Part shown: positions 32,720 to 41,515 of the stretch, in pieces | How positions within the stretch are numbered: the first letter of the stretch is position 1 | How the letters are laid out: every line of letters starts with the position of its first letter | NCBI GenBank assembly: GCA_964480725.1 | Contig: CAYZQO010000016.1 | Location: 28,508 to 92,507, forward strand | Direction: 5' to 3' | Length of the DNA stretch: 64,000 nt | Source: JAFGBI01 sp964480725 | GTDB lineage: Bacteria; Myxococcota_A; Polyangia; Polyangiales; Polyangiaceae | The notes under the pieces: model-generated | The model's input: only the letters and a program-made list of their open reading frames with translations | Told to the model about the DNA's origin: nothing | Database searches by the model: none | Translations under genes and position numbers: made by a program

Positions 32720-33247
32720 CTACGGTTGTCGGCAGGAACGGGGCACTGTGCAGGGCGAGCCGCAGTTGACCCCCATGGAATACGCCTCCACCTGGGCCGG
32801 GGATTCGCGCCCCAGGCCCTTGCGGGCCAGGCACAGGACGGCTGAGTCGTCCTCGGTGATGGAGCCGGCCGGATCGACGCAGAGCCCGTTGATACAGTGG
32901 CCGTACCGGGGCCCCCCCGGCTCCGGGGGGCAGTCCCGATCCGTCGCGCACTCGAGGGCGCGGCAGTCGCGCACGTCCTCCCGCGCCTCGCTGCCGGGCG
33001 CGACGCTGCAGACGACCGTGAGCAGCCCCTGCCGGTGGAGCAGCACGCCGGACCGCCCGCTCGGATCCCGCGGCCCCCCGGTCTGCTCGATCCGGCAGCC
33101 TGCCCGAGGGTCGCAGCGCGCCTCGAACCGCCGCCCCTCGGTGTCGTGCAGTGCGAAGACGGGCAGCGGTTCGCGACCGCACGCGCCGAGCGGCGCAGCG
33201 AGCACGATGGTCGCCAGCCAGGGGAGGAGCGCGCGCTGTCTGTCCAT
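32720..33247 (-). CDS. Cys-containing lipoprotein
   Basis: 175 residues from ATG 33247 (MDRQRALLPWLATIVLAAPL), lipobox LGAC. About ten cysteines are spaced in pairs in the mature part (CDPRAGC, CRALECATDRDC, CVDPAGS, CGSPCTVPRSC). CATDRDCPPEPGG and YGHCINGLCVDP resemble short disulfide-knot repeats seen in other window lipoproteins. No function is known. It is divergent from trpE. Confidence 0.7.
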   Translation of the reverse strand: MDRQRALLPWLATIVLAAPLGACGREPLPVFALHDTEGRRFEARCDPRAGCRIEQTGGPRDPSGRSGVLLHRQGLLTVVCSVAPGSEAREDVRDCRALECATDRDCPPEPGGPRYGHCINGLCVDPAGSITEDDSAVLCLARKGLGRESPAQVEAYSMGVNCGSPCTVPRSCRQP

Positions 33248-33326
33248 CGTCCAGGGCCTCCCGTCGAGGTCGGTGATCCGGGCTCCCTGGAGCGCGGACC
33301 ACGACCCCTATGGTAGCCTCTAGCCC

Positions 33327-34688
33327 GTGTTCACCAAGACCCTTGTCGTGGACGGCATCACGCCAGTGGGCGCCTACGCGTCGCTGCGCGGGGCGGCCGG
33401 CGCGGGCGCCTTCCTCCTCGAGAGCGTCGTCGCCGGCGAGCGGTGGGGGCGCTACTCCATCCTGGGCTACCGGCCGAAGTCTCAGGTGGTGGTGCGACCA
33501 GGTGACGACGTCGACCCCTACGCGCAGCTCGCGCGCCTCGTCCCCACCGGAGGCGAGGCGGACCCGGACGTGGCGAGCCGCTTCGCGCGCGCCCACATCG
33601 GCCTGGTGGCGTACGACATCGTCCACTACGCCACCAAGGTCGATCCCTGGCCCGGCTTCGAAGATCCGGTAGCCCGCTTCGTGGGCGACGCCACGGTGAT
33701 CGTGTTCGACAACCTCCGGCACACGGCGACCATTGCTGCCGCGGAGGCGGCCGAGGTCGAGCGGGCCGAGGCGGATCTGCAGAAGGTTCGCCCCCTGCCG
33801 GCGCTCCCGCCCCCGGATCCGACCGCGGTCCCAGAGGACGTCGAAGTCAGCATGTCCGACGAGGACTACGGCCGGGTGGTCGAGCGCGTGAAGGAGTACA
33901 TCCTGGCCGGCGACGCCTTCCAGGTGGTGCCCGCGCGAACCTTCTCCACGCCGGTCGGTGAGGCCGATCCGTTCGACGTCTACCGGGCGCTCCGCGTGCT
34001 CTCGCCCGCGCCGTACATGTACCTGCTCGAGTTGCCCGCCGTCGCGGGGGCGCCGGCCATCGCGGTCGCGGGCGCGAGCCCGGAGACGCTGGTGCGCGTG
34101 GAGGGGCGGCAGGTCTTCCTTCGCCCCATCGCCGGGACGCGACGCCGCGGACGGACCCCCGACGAGGACGCAGCGCTCGCCGCCGAGATGCTCGCCGATC
34201 CGAAGGAGCGCGCGGAGCACGTGATGCTGATCGACCTGGCGCGGAACGACGCCGGGCGGGTCGCGGAGGCGGGGACGGTGACGGTGCCGATGTCGATGCA
34301 GGTCGAGCGCTTCAGCCACGTCATGCACCTCGTCAGCGAGGTGGAGGGACGCCTTCGTCCGGAGGCGAGCTCCTGGGACGTCGTGCGCGCGACCTTCCCG
34401 GCCGGGACGCTCTCAGGGGCGCCCAAGGTGCGCGCGATGCAGATCATCCGCGAGCTCGAGGCCCGTCCGCGCGGGGTCTACGGCGGGGGGGTCGGCTACG
34501 TCAGCCGGGGCACGGACCTGGATTTCGCGATCGCGATCCGCACCGTCGTGATGCAACACGGGCGCTTCGAGGTGACGGCGGGCGCCGGGATCGTGGCCGA
34601 CAGCGTGCCCCACCTGGAGGCCAAGGAAACCCGAAACAAGGCGCGCGCAGCGCTGGCGGCCGTTCGCGCGGCGCGCGCAGCGCGCTGA
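33327..34688 (+). CDS. trpE: Anthranilate synthase component I
   Basis: 453 residues from GTG 33327. The N-terminal LLES motif (30-33, FLLESVVAGERWGRYSILGY) is the tryptophan feedback site of TrpE. The chorismate-binding domain has PIAGTRRRGRTPDED, LIDLARNDAGRVAEAGTV, HVMHLVSEVEG and FPAGTLSGAPKVRAMQIIRE. It converts chorismate to anthranilate using ammonia from TrpG. The protein is slightly shorter than the usual 490-520. No trpG or other trp gene is adjacent. PabB is the main alternative, but the LLES site favours TrpE. It leads an operon with two small genes (12-bp gap, then a 4-base overlap). Confidence 0.85.
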   Translation: MFTKTLVVDGITPVGAYASLRGAAGAGAFLLESVVAGERWGRYSILGYRPKSQVVVRPGDDVDPYAQLARLVPTGGEADPDVASRFARAHIGLVAYDIVHYATKVDPWPGFEDPVARFVGDATVIVFDNLRHTATIAAAEAAEVERAEADLQKVRPLPALPPPDPTAVPEDVEVSMSDEDYGRVVERVKEYILAGDAFQVVPARTFSTPVGEADPFDVYRALRVLSPAPYMYLLELPAVAGAPAIAVAGASPETLVRVEGRQVFLRPIAGTRRRGRTPDEDAALAAEMLADPKERAEHVMLIDLARNDAGRVAEAGTVTVPMSMQVERFSHVMHLVSEVEGRLRPEASSWDVVRATFPAGTLSGAPKVRAMQIIRELEARPRGVYGGGVGYVSRGTDLDFAIAIRTVVMQHGRFEVTAGAGIVADSVPHLEAKETRNKARAALAAVRAARAAR

Positions 34689-34700
34689 CGGGGGCGCGCC

Positions 34701-35147
34701 GTGCCGGAGCGGCTCGAGCACGGCGTGCGTGCTGGCGCCGAATGGGCGCTTCGGCCCGGCGCCGCCACCGCGCTGTTCGGGGCCTCGATCTTGCTGATCG
34801 TCACCAGCGTCGCGCTCGTGCCCGCGCTGGTCCGCCGTCTGCCTGTCGACTACTTCGTCGCGTCTCCGCCCCCGCGGCCCCGCACTGCTCGCGCCCTCCT
34901 GGGGCGGGCGGCGCGAAACCTCGTCGGAGTCAGCCTCGTCTTGCTCGGGGTCGCGATGCTGGTGCTCCCCGGACAGGGGATCCTCACCATCGTCGCCGGC
35001 CTCCTCTGGCTCGATTTCCCAGGGCGCCGGGCACTTCTCCGGCGTATCGTGGTTCTTACGCCATTGCGCCGCGCCATCGAGGCGCTGCGACGCAACGCCG
35101 GCGCCCCCCCGCTCGACCTGCCCCCCGACACTCCCCCTCCGCCATGA
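34701..35147 (+). CDS. PGPGW-type small membrane protein
   Basis: 148 residues from GTG 34701, 12 bp after trpE. TM helices lie at about 22-44 and 72-99. The second ends in VLPGQGILTIVAGLLWLDFP, a PGPGW-type motif (here PGQG). A basic segment RRALLRR follows and the C terminus is Pro-rich. Function of this family of small inner-membrane proteins is unknown. Its stop overlaps the next start as ATGA. Confidence 0.7.
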   Translation: MPERLEHGVRAGAEWALRPGAATALFGASILLIVTSVALVPALVRRLPVDYFVASPPPRPRTARALLGRAARNLVGVSLVLLGVAMLVLPGQGILTIVAGLLWLDFPGRRALLRRIVVLTPLRRAIEALRRNAGAPPLDLPPDTPPPP

Positions 35148-35713
35148 TCGACGAGAACGCCTTCGGCCTGTGGCTCGGCTACCAGACCATCGAGAACGAC
35201 GAGTACGCGGCCGAGCCCGCCGAGTTCGTCGCCCGGCTCGCGGCGTTCCACGCGGCGGCCGTCGCCTGGCTCGCGGCCGAGCGGCTGGGGGAGGGTGCCC
35301 AGGCCGTGGACCTGGGGCACGCGCTTTACGTCGAGATCGCGGCGGGCGACGAGGAGCGAGACCCGCTCGGGTGGCTTCGCGGCTGGCGCAGCGCCGTCGA
35401 GGCCGCGGGCTTCGCGACCACCGCGGTGCTAACGCACGGCGGGCGCTGGGTCGCCGACGAGGGGGACGGGACCGATCTGCCCGGCGTGGAGTGCGTCCGG
35501 GACCTGCTCGTCCACCGCCTCGCCCACTCGAGCGAGCCGCTGCGCCGGGCGCTCTACGCCGACACCGCCACCCAGCACGACCCCACGCGAGAGGGGTGGG
35601 GCCCCGGGCTCTACGTCGACGCCGAGGCGATCGAGGCGCGGGGCTTGCGGCTCAAGAACGAGCCGACCCCGCTCCACGTGGCCGGTGCGGTGTTCTACCG
35701 CCTCGGCGCCTGA
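35144..35713 (+). CDS. Conserved-type hypothetical protein in the trpE operon
   Basis: 189 residues from ATG 35144, coupled (ATGA) to the PGPGW gene. The sequence is soluble, rich in Ala/Glu/Trp, with ENAFGLWLGYQTIENDEYAA at the N terminus and repeated aromatic motifs (GWLRGWRSAVEAAG, THGGRWVADEG, EGWGPGLYVDAEAIEARG). No known domain was recognised. It is probably a real protein because coding character is clear and it is coupled to its neighbour. The longer in-frame extension upstream to 34742 is a shadow of the PGPGW gene. Confidence 0.65.
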   Translation: MIDENAFGLWLGYQTIENDEYAAEPAEFVARLAAFHAAAVAWLAAERLGEGAQAVDLGHALYVEIAAGDEERDPLGWLRGWRSAVEAAGFATTAVLTHGGRWVADEGDGTDLPGVECVRDLLVHRLAHSSEPLRRALYADTATQHDPTREGWGPGLYVDAEAIEARGLRLKNEPTPLHVAGAVFYRLGA

Positions 35714-35799
35714 CACGGGGATCACGAGCCGCAGCATTCCGCGCCGTGGTGGAGCCGTCAGCGCCTCGGCGACGGCGGGGAAGTCCGATGTCCGACGCC

Positions 35800-36786
35800 T
35801 CAGAGCCAGCCGGCCTCGCGGTACCAGGCGGCGGTCAGGCGGATCCCCTCGCGGATCTCGATCTTGGGCTCCCAGCCGAGACCCCGCCGCGCCGGCTCAC
35901 CGTCGCAGACCCACTCGCGGAACAGCTCGTTGCATTTCTCGCGGGTGAGCATCTGCGCCTGGTTGGTCACCTTCCCGAAGAGTTCGCTGCCGAACGCCAC
36001 GGTGCGGACGAGCGCCTCCGGCAGGGGGATCCGGAGCCAAGCCCGCTTACCCATCGCCCGCTCGACGGCGTCGAACAGGTCCGCCATCGTGTGAACCGCT
36101 CCGTCATCGATGAAGTAGACGGAGCCGCTCGGCACGGCAGCGTCGATGGCTGCGATGCAAGCGGCCGCCGCGTCTGCCCCGTGCACGATGCTCAGGCGGT
36201 GCTCGGTCGAGCCGAAGTAGGGGAGGATGCGCGCGTTCACGGCCTTGAAGAAGGCCAGGATCTCGCGGTCCCGCGGGCCGTAGATGGCGGCCGGACGGAG
36301 CACCACCACTGGCAGTGCTTCCCGCTGCTCCAGCACCGCCCGCTCGGCCGCGCGCTTGCTCCGCGCATAGGCCGTCAGCGGGCGCGGCGGGACGTCCGCT
36401 GTCACCGGCCGCCCCAGCGTGTCGCTCGGCCCCCCCACGGTCTGGCTCGACACGAAGACGACGCGACGCAGCCCGGGGCCCGCGGCGGCGGCGGCGGCCA
36501 GCACGTTCTCCGTCCCGCCGACGTTCACCTGGTGGAACTCCTCCTCGCTCCGCGCCTTGACCAGCCCCGCACAGTGCACGATCGCCGTCACTCCCGCGGC
36601 GGCACGGACGATGGCGTCGCGGTCCGACATCGAGGCGTCGACCAGCTCGACACCCGGGAGGCTGCCGAGGAAGCTCGTGTCGCTCGTCTTGCGCACGAGC
36701 GCCCGCACCGGCCGCCCCGCCCGCGAGAGCTGCTCCGCGACGTGTGAACCAAGGAACCCTGACCCCCCCGTGAGTAGAACCGTCAT
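35800..36786 (-). CDS. NAD-dependent epimerase/reductase, probable ceramide reductase (CerR-like)
   Basis: 328 residues from ATG 36786. It is an extended SDR enzyme: GGSGFLGSHVAEQL near 7-20 is the NAD(P) glycine motif, SSQT holds the serine, and YARSK (about 140-144) is the catalytic YxxxK. HCAGLVKARSEEEFHQVNVGGTENV-type spacing is normal for the family. It lies 20 bp downstream of the acyltransferase gene in an operon with a serine palmitoyltransferase. In Caulobacter such a gene (CerR) reduces the 3-keto group of the acylated sphingoid base. That role is inferred from context and not from specificity residues; a 3-beta-HSD-like enzyme is the alternative. Confidence 0.75.
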   Translation of the reverse strand: MTVLLTGGSGFLGSHVAEQLSRAGRPVRALVRKTSDTSFLGSLPGVELVDASMSDRDAIVRAAAGVTAIVHCAGLVKARSEEEFHQVNVGGTENVLAAAAAAGPGLRRVVFVSSQTVGGPSDTLGRPVTADVPPRPLTAYARSKRAAERAVLEQREALPVVVLRPAAIYGPRDREILAFFKAVNARILPYFGSTEHRLSIVHGADAAAACIAAIDAAVPSGSVYFIDDGAVHTMADLFDAVERAMGKRAWLRIPLPEALVRTVAFGSELFGKVTNQAQMLTREKCNELFREWVCDGEPARRGLGWEPKIEIREGIRLTAAWYREAGWL

Positions 36787-36806
36787 GCTGCCTCTCTACA
36801 CGCCCC

Positions 36807-37934
36807 TCAGAGCTCGCGCTCGTAGAGCCGGTAACGCTTGTAGATCTTGCCGCCCATGAACTTGATCGCGACGTTCACGGGGTGGTTGTCCTCGAGCGTG
36901 TACGACAGCTCGCCGGAACGGTATCCGCGGCGGAGCCCCGCGTGGTTCATGCGGACGTACATGAAAGTGCTCAGGCCGGCGAGCTGCTTGATGCCACGGA
37001 ACTTGCGCCGGATCCCGAGGATGATGACCCGAGCCAGCTCCGGCCGGCCGAACTTGAGGCGCCAGAGGAGCTTGGGCAGGCCCAGCGGGAGGAGCTTGCC
37101 GTTGAGGTCCCGGATGTGCTCGTTGAGGTTGGGGAGCGCCAGCGCCACGCCCGCCGGTTCCCCGTCAATCTCGACAATCAGGGTGAGGGCGGGGTCGAGG
37201 ATGAGCTTGACCTCCTTCGCCATCTTGGCGAGTTCCTCCTTGGTCATGGGCACGAAGCCCCAGTTGTCCGACCACCCGTCGTTGTGGATGTCGATCACCG
37301 TACGCACGTCGCGCTCGACGTGCTTCATGTCCACGGTGCGCGCCCGCACGGACGGCAGCGCGGCGATCTCGTCGTGCGCCTTCTGGGCGCGGCGGGGGAC
37401 GTCGCCGACCGGGTACTTCCAGGCGTAGCAGTCCTTCAGCTTGGCGAGCCCCGCCCGCTCGATGAGCTCGCCCTGATACGGGCGATGGTGCGGCATCATG
37501 ACGACGGGCGGAGTGTCGAACCCCTCGACGAGGCAGCCGACCTCGCCGTTCATGCTGAGCATCAGGGGCCCGCGCATCCGCTTCATCCCGCGCGCGGCCA
37601 GCCACTCGGCGGCCGCGTCCAGCAGGGCCTTCGCGACCGCCTCGTCGTCGATCGTGTCGAGGTAGCCGAAGAACCCCGCACCATCCCCGTAGCGCTCGAG
37701 GTGCAGCCGGTCGATCTGCGCCGTGCAGCGCCCCACGCACCAGCCGTTCCGGTAGGCCGTGAAGACCGTCCCCTCACCGTGCAGGAAGAAGGGGTTCTTC
37801 GGGCTGAGGGTGCCCCCGACGTCCATGTCGAGCGGGCGGACGTAGGCCGGGTCGTCGCGGTACACGTAGTCGACCACGTCCAAGAAGTCGCGCAGCCCGC
37901 CCCCCAGGGGGATCTCTCGGATCTCGACGGCCAT
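36807..37934 (-). CDS. GNAT-fold acyltransferase, probable bacterial ceramide synthase (bCerS-like)
   Basis: 375 residues from ATG 37934; upstream frame to 38189 overlaps rsmE and is rejected. It begins IREIPLGGGLRDFLDVVDYV and has YVRPLDMDVGGTLSPKNPFF, the segment of proteins often mis-annotated as dATP pyrophosphohydrolase. A GNAT-type core follows, with LMLSMNGEVGCLVEGFDTPP, MMPHHRPYQGELIERAGLAK and the long C-terminal half. In Caulobacter a protein of this family (bCerS) acylates the sphingoid base with an acyl-CoA. Operon position directly between rsmE and the CerR-like gene supports this. Length is typical. The function is inferred from family and operon, not tested. Confidence 0.75.
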   Translation of the reverse strand: MAVEIREIPLGGGLRDFLDVVDYVYRDDPAYVRPLDMDVGGTLSPKNPFFLHGEGTVFTAYRNGWCVGRCTAQIDRLHLERYGDGAGFFGYLDTIDDEAVAKALLDAAAEWLAARGMKRMRGPLMLSMNGEVGCLVEGFDTPPVVMMPHHRPYQGELIERAGLAKLKDCYAWKYPVGDVPRRAQKAHDEIAALPSVRARTVDMKHVERDVRTVIDIHNDGWSDNWGFVPMTKEELAKMAKEVKLILDPALTLIVEIDGEPAGVALALPNLNEHIRDLNGKLLPLGLPKLLWRLKFGRPELARVIILGIRRKFRGIKQLAGLSTFMYVRMNHAGLRRGYRSGELSYTLEDNHPVNVAIKFMGGKIYKRYRLYEREL

Positions 37935-37968
37935 GAGGCGTAGGACGTTAATTCCCTGCAGCCGCCTG

Positions 37969-38742
37969 TCAATCCGCGGGTCTGCCGCCGCCGGCCCCGC
38001 CCGAATCGGCCCCAACGTAGAGCCGCCGGACGAGCGCGAGCGCGGCGAGCGCGACCGGCGCCGCGACCTCGGTCCTGAGCACCCAAGGACCGAGGCTGAC
38101 CGGCTCGAAGCCGTGGTCCACGAGGGCGGCGACCTCGCCATCGATCCAGCCCCCGTCGGGGCCGAGCGCGAGGATCGTCGGCTCGACACCGCCCCGCACG
38201 ACGGCCTCGAGCAGACGCTCCGCCCGCGGGTGCGCCACGAGCCGGCACTTCGGGGCGCGGTCGGCCAGCTCCGCGAGCAGGTCGTTGAAGCGCCGAAGCA
38301 CGCGGACCTCGGGCACCCAGGTGCTGCCGCCCTGCTCGCAGCCGAGCCACACCGCCTCGGCGAGCGCCGCGGGCGCCAAGCGGGGCGAGGCGAAATAGCT
38401 CTTGTCCACCCGCCACGCGTTGACCAAATCGATCCGCTCGACTCCGATGGAGGCGACGGCGCCGAGCAGGCGAGTGAGCGCCTTGGGACGCGGCAGGGCG
38501 ACCACCAACTCGACCCCAGGAGGCGCCGAAACGGCGCTGGCCGTGGTCACCGCCAGGGTCACCTCCTCGGCGCGGCACGCCACGACCTCACCGTGCCCGA
38601 CGGCGCCGTGCACGACTCCCACGCGCACCCTCGAGCCGACCTGCACACCGAGCACGCCGACGAGGTGCGTCGCGCGGCGCCCGTGAAGCGTGGCGCGACC
38701 GTCCGGGCCGATCTCGTCCGGCGCCAGTAGCACCAGGTTCAC
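37969..38742 (-). CDS. rsmE: 16S rRNA (uracil-1498-N3)-methyltransferase
   Basis: 257 residues from GTG 38742. Landmarks are the N-terminal PUA-like region (RATHLVGVLGVQVGSRVRVG), VVALPRPKALTRLLGAVASIG, ERIDLVNAWRVDKSYF and the SPOUT knot with ALGPDGGWIDGEVAAL and FEPVSLGPWVLRTEVA. It methylates U1498 of 16S rRNA. It is squeezed between the serine palmitoyltransferase (37 bp) and the ceramide-synthase-like gene (34 bp), an odd place for an rRNA enzyme. The C-terminal Gly-rich end is a bit longer than usual. Confidence 0.9.
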   Translation of the reverse strand: MNLVLLAPDEIGPDGRATLHGRRATHLVGVLGVQVGSRVRVGVVHGAVGHGEVVACRAEEVTLAVTTASAVSAPPGVELVVALPRPKALTRLLGAVASIGVERIDLVNAWRVDKSYFASPRLAPAALAEAVWLGCEQGGSTWVPEVRVLRRFNDLLAELADRAPKCRLVAHPRAERLLEAVVRGGVEPTILALGPDGGWIDGEVAALVDHGFEPVSLGPWVLRTEVAAPVALAALALVRRLYVGADSGGAGGGRPAD

Positions 38743-38779
38743 GCCCGACGCCCGCGCCCCCTCGCCGCGGCGCGCGACG

Positions 38780-40348
38780 TCACGAGATCACGCCGTACTT
38801 CTTGCCCACCTTCTCGAGGGCCTCGAGCCCCCGATCGAGGTGCGTCCGTTCGTGGGTCGCCATGTAGCTCGTCCGCAACATGGCGTTCTTGGGCGGCACC
38901 CCGGGGGAGATGAACGGGTTGGTGTAGATGCCGTAATCCTCGAGCAGCTCCCGCCAGACGCGGAGGGTGCGCAGATCCTGGCGAATGTAGAGGGGGATGA
39001 CGGCCGTCTCGGTCTTGCCCAGCTCGAAGCCGAGGCGCCGCAGCTCGTCCCGCATGTAGGTGAAGTTCTCGCGCAGTTTGTCGATGCGCCAGGGCTCCTC
39101 CTGCATCACCGCGAAGGCCTCCATGGCGGCAGCGACGCTGGGCGGCGCCGCGCTCGCTGCGAACAGGTAGCTGGGGGCGAAATGCCGGATGTAGTCGAGC
39201 ACCTTGCGATCCCCGACCAGCCAGCCGCCGATGCTCGCCATCGACTTGGAGAAGGTCCCGCCGATGAGATCGACCTGATCCACGAGGCCGAAATGGGCCG
39301 CGGAGCCCTTGCCCCCCGGTCCGATCACTCCGAGGGCATGCGCGTCATCGACGAAGAGCCGTGCCGAGTGCTTCTTGACGATGGGCACGATCTCGTCGAG
39401 CCTGGCGATCTCCCCTTCGGCGCTGAACACACCGTCGGTAACCACCAGCGCGCCCTCCCCGGCGTCGAGCTTGGTCAACGCCTTGTCGAGCGACTCGGGG
39501 TCCGAGTGGCGATACCGGACCATGCGCGCCCCGGCCGACTGTCCCAGGCGGACGCCGTCGTAGAGCGAGGCATGGACGTTGCGGTCGATGACCGCGACGC
39601 TCTGCTTGTTGCTCAACACCGCCGACAGCGTCGCGATGTTCACCTGATAGCCGGTGGTGAAAACCAGCGCCGCCTCCTTGCCGAAGAAGTCGGCCAGCCT
39701 CTGCTCGAATTCCTCGTGGAGCTTCATGGACCCGTTGACCAGGCGCGACCCGGTCATGCTGGTCCCGAAGCGGTCGATGGCGGCCTTGGCGGCGTCACGC
39801 ACCCGCGGGTGGGTGGTGAGCCCCAGGTAGTTGTTGGACCCGAACATCACGACGCGCTTGCCCTCGATCATGGCCTCGGGGCCGTCGTTGTAATCGAGGG
39901 GCCGGAAGTAGGGGTAGACGCCCATCTTCCGCGCGTTGTCGGCGGTGGTGAACTTGTAGCACTTCTCCAGCACGTCCTTCCCGCCGAGGCTCGCGAGGGT
40001 GTTCCGGTCACGCTCGAAGTCGTCGACCTCTCCCGACACGTCCTCGCGGGCCGCCCCGTTCACCGGGCGAGGTGCCGTGCTCGAGGACTGCGGGCGCCCC
40101 TCACCGGGTTGGGCGTCGAGCGCTGGATCGATGTTGGGCAGGGCGTGCCCATTGACGAGAACCGTCCACGCCGCGCGAACCCGCGCCGGCGCGTCCAGCA
40201 CCCCCTCCGCCAGCTTCATCACGCGGTCGTCGGTGGTCAGCCGCATGACGGACGGCGGCACCAACTGTCGCCCTCGATCGATCAGGGTTCCCTCCGTGAT
40301 CGCTTGTCGTCCTCGGTCGACGATCTTTCTAAGACGCATCATTCGCAC
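38780..40348 (-). CDS. spt: Serine palmitoyltransferase with an unusual N-terminal module
   Basis: 522 residues from ATG 40348. Residues 130-522 form an alpha-oxoamine synthase: MFGSNNYLGLTTHP (168-181), H259 in DRNVHASLYDG, LFVDDAHALGV (331-341) and the PLP lysine K368 in GGTFSKSMASIGG. This class condenses an amino acid with an acyl thioester. Operon context and RYRHSDPESL-type features favour L-serine plus acyl-CoA/ACP to 3-ketosphinganine over biotin (BioF) or 2-amino-3-ketobutyrate enzymes. Residues 1-125 are an extra helical, charged N-terminal region (DRVMKLAEGVLDAPARVRAA) absent from classic SPT. BioF/Kbl remain the alternatives. Confidence 0.85.
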   Translation of the reverse strand: MRMMRLRKIVDRGRQAITEGTLIDRGRQLVPPSVMRLTTDDRVMKLAEGVLDAPARVRAAWTVLVNGHALPNIDPALDAQPGEGRPQSSSTAPRPVNGAAREDVSGEVDDFERDRNTLASLGGKDVLEKCYKFTTADNARKMGVYPYFRPLDYNDGPEAMIEGKRVVMFGSNNYLGLTTHPRVRDAAKAAIDRFGTSMTGSRLVNGSMKLHEEFEQRLADFFGKEAALVFTTGYQVNIATLSAVLSNKQSVAVIDRNVHASLYDGVRLGQSAGARMVRYRHSDPESLDKALTKLDAGEGALVVTDGVFSAEGEIARLDEIVPIVKKHSARLFVDDAHALGVIGPGGKGSAAHFGLVDQVDLIGGTFSKSMASIGGWLVGDRKVLDYIRHFAPSYLFAASAAPPSVAAAMEAFAVMQEEPWRIDKLRENFTYMRDELRRLGFELGKTETAVIPLYIRQDLRTLRVWRELLEDYGIYTNPFISPGVPPKNAMLRTSYMATHERTHLDRGLEALEKVGKKYGVIS

Positions 40349-40462
40349 TCCTCGTGCGCCCTCCGCACTGCGGCTGCGGTGGCTGACACGGTCTGGGGTC
40401 GCGCAGCTCGATGAACCGCCCTCCTTGGTAGCGGGGTCGGCGCTGCAGCGGCCGGACGGAAG

Positions 40463-41263
40463 CTACGCCACGGTCCCGGGCCAGTCAATCAGCGGCCCGG
40501 CGTCGGGCCACCAGGCGAGCGGCGTGACCCCGAGCTCGACGTGCTCGAGGTACAGGCCCGCGGCCGGCGCGGTCATCCCGAGATCGCTCCGTCGCCCGCT
40601 GGCCAGCGCTCGCGCGAAGGCCCCAGCGGCCAGCTGACCGCGCCCCACATCCAGCAGCGTACCCACGATGATGCGCACCATGTTGTGCAGGAAGCCGTCG
40701 CCCTCTACCACGACCTCCAGGAGACGCGGATCGCCACCACCATTTCGCACCTCGGTGCGTCGGATCGTCCGCACCGTGTGGCCGCGATCGTCCGCCGACG
40801 AGCGGAAGGCGCAGAAGTCGTGGGTCCCGACGAGGGATGCCGCCTCGGCTGCGATCAGGTCGTGGTTCAACCTGTAGCCGACCCGCCAAGCGCGGCCCTC
40901 CCAGTGCGGATCTCTTACCGAGGAACGGAGCAGCAGATAGCGATAGCGCTTCCCTCGGGCGGCGCGGCGCGGGTCGAAGCCGAGTCCGACAGCGGCGGCG
41001 CGCAGCACAGCGACGGTGGCGGGCAGGCCGTCGTTGATGGCATGAACCCAGCCGCGCGCAGAGATCGCTCGCTCGGTGTCGAACGCCACCAGCTGACCCC
41101 GCGCGTGCACGCCGGCGTCAGTGCGACTAGCCCCACGGACCCGCGTCGCGGCCGGGTCGACGACCGCGATGGCACGGTCGAGCGCCCCCGCCACCGTGGC
41201 CACGGCGCGTTGCGGGGCCCACCCGGAGAAGGCGACTCCGTCGTACGCGACGGCGAGCAGCAC
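40463..41263 (-). CDS. truA: tRNA pseudouridine(38-40) synthase
   Basis: 266 residues from GTG 41263. The catalytic Asp is in GASRTDAGVHARGQLVAF (about 44-61). AINDGLPATVAVL, DPRRAARGKRYRYLL, HDFCAFRSSADD and FLHNMVRIIVGTLLDVGRG complete the TruA signature. It isomerises U38-U40 in the anticodon arm of many tRNAs. It lies 114 bp upstream of spt on the same strand and 39 bp downstream of the small lipoprotein gene. Confidence 0.95.
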   Translation of the reverse strand: MLLAVAYDGVAFSGWAPQRAVATVAGALDRAIAVVDPAATRVRGASRTDAGVHARGQLVAFDTERAISARGWVHAINDGLPATVAVLRAAAVGLGFDPRRAARGKRYRYLLLRSSVRDPHWEGRAWRVGYRLNHDLIAAEAASLVGTHDFCAFRSSADDRGHTVRTIRRTEVRNGGGDPRLLEVVVEGDGFLHNMVRIIVGTLLDVGRGQLAAGAFARALASGRRSDLGMTAPAAGLYLEHVELGVTPLAWWPDAGPLIDWPGTVA

Positions 41264-41302
41264 CCCGCGGGTGGTGGTCGTGGCAGCGTCCTCGAGCTCG
41301 AG

Positions 41303-41515
41303 TCAGTCAGCGCCGGCGTCGGCGTGCGGCGCCACGGGCGCGGTGATGCACCCCTGCTCGACGAGCCGGCGCTCGAGGGCGGGGTCGAGCCCGCCGTCGC
41401 GCACGTCGTAGAGCGGGAGCTTCGCGCATTCGGCCTGGCCCCGCTCGTCGCCGCAGCCGGTGAGCGCGAGCGCCGCGAGCACGCCGACGAACAGGACAGA
41501 GAGGGTCCGGGTCAT
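41303..41515 (-). CDS. Very small lipoprotein coupled to the AgmX/PglI-domain gene
   Basis: 70 residues from ATG 41515 (MTRTLSVLFVGVLAALALTG), lipobox LTGC. The mature peptide of about 48 residues has two further cysteines (AECAKLPLYD, VEQGCITA). Its start overlaps the stop of the upstream gene as ATGA, so it is very likely translated and made with it. No function is known. Confidence 0.7.
   Translation of the reverse strand: MTRTLSVLFVGVLAALALTGCGDERGQAECAKLPLYDVRDGGLDPALERRLVEQGCITAPVAPHADAGAD

Noticed and set aside
33327..34688. PabB or isochorismate synthase instead of TrpE
   Set aside because: The LLES feedback motif and overall motif pattern fit TrpE better, though PabB cannot be fully excluded without phylogeny.
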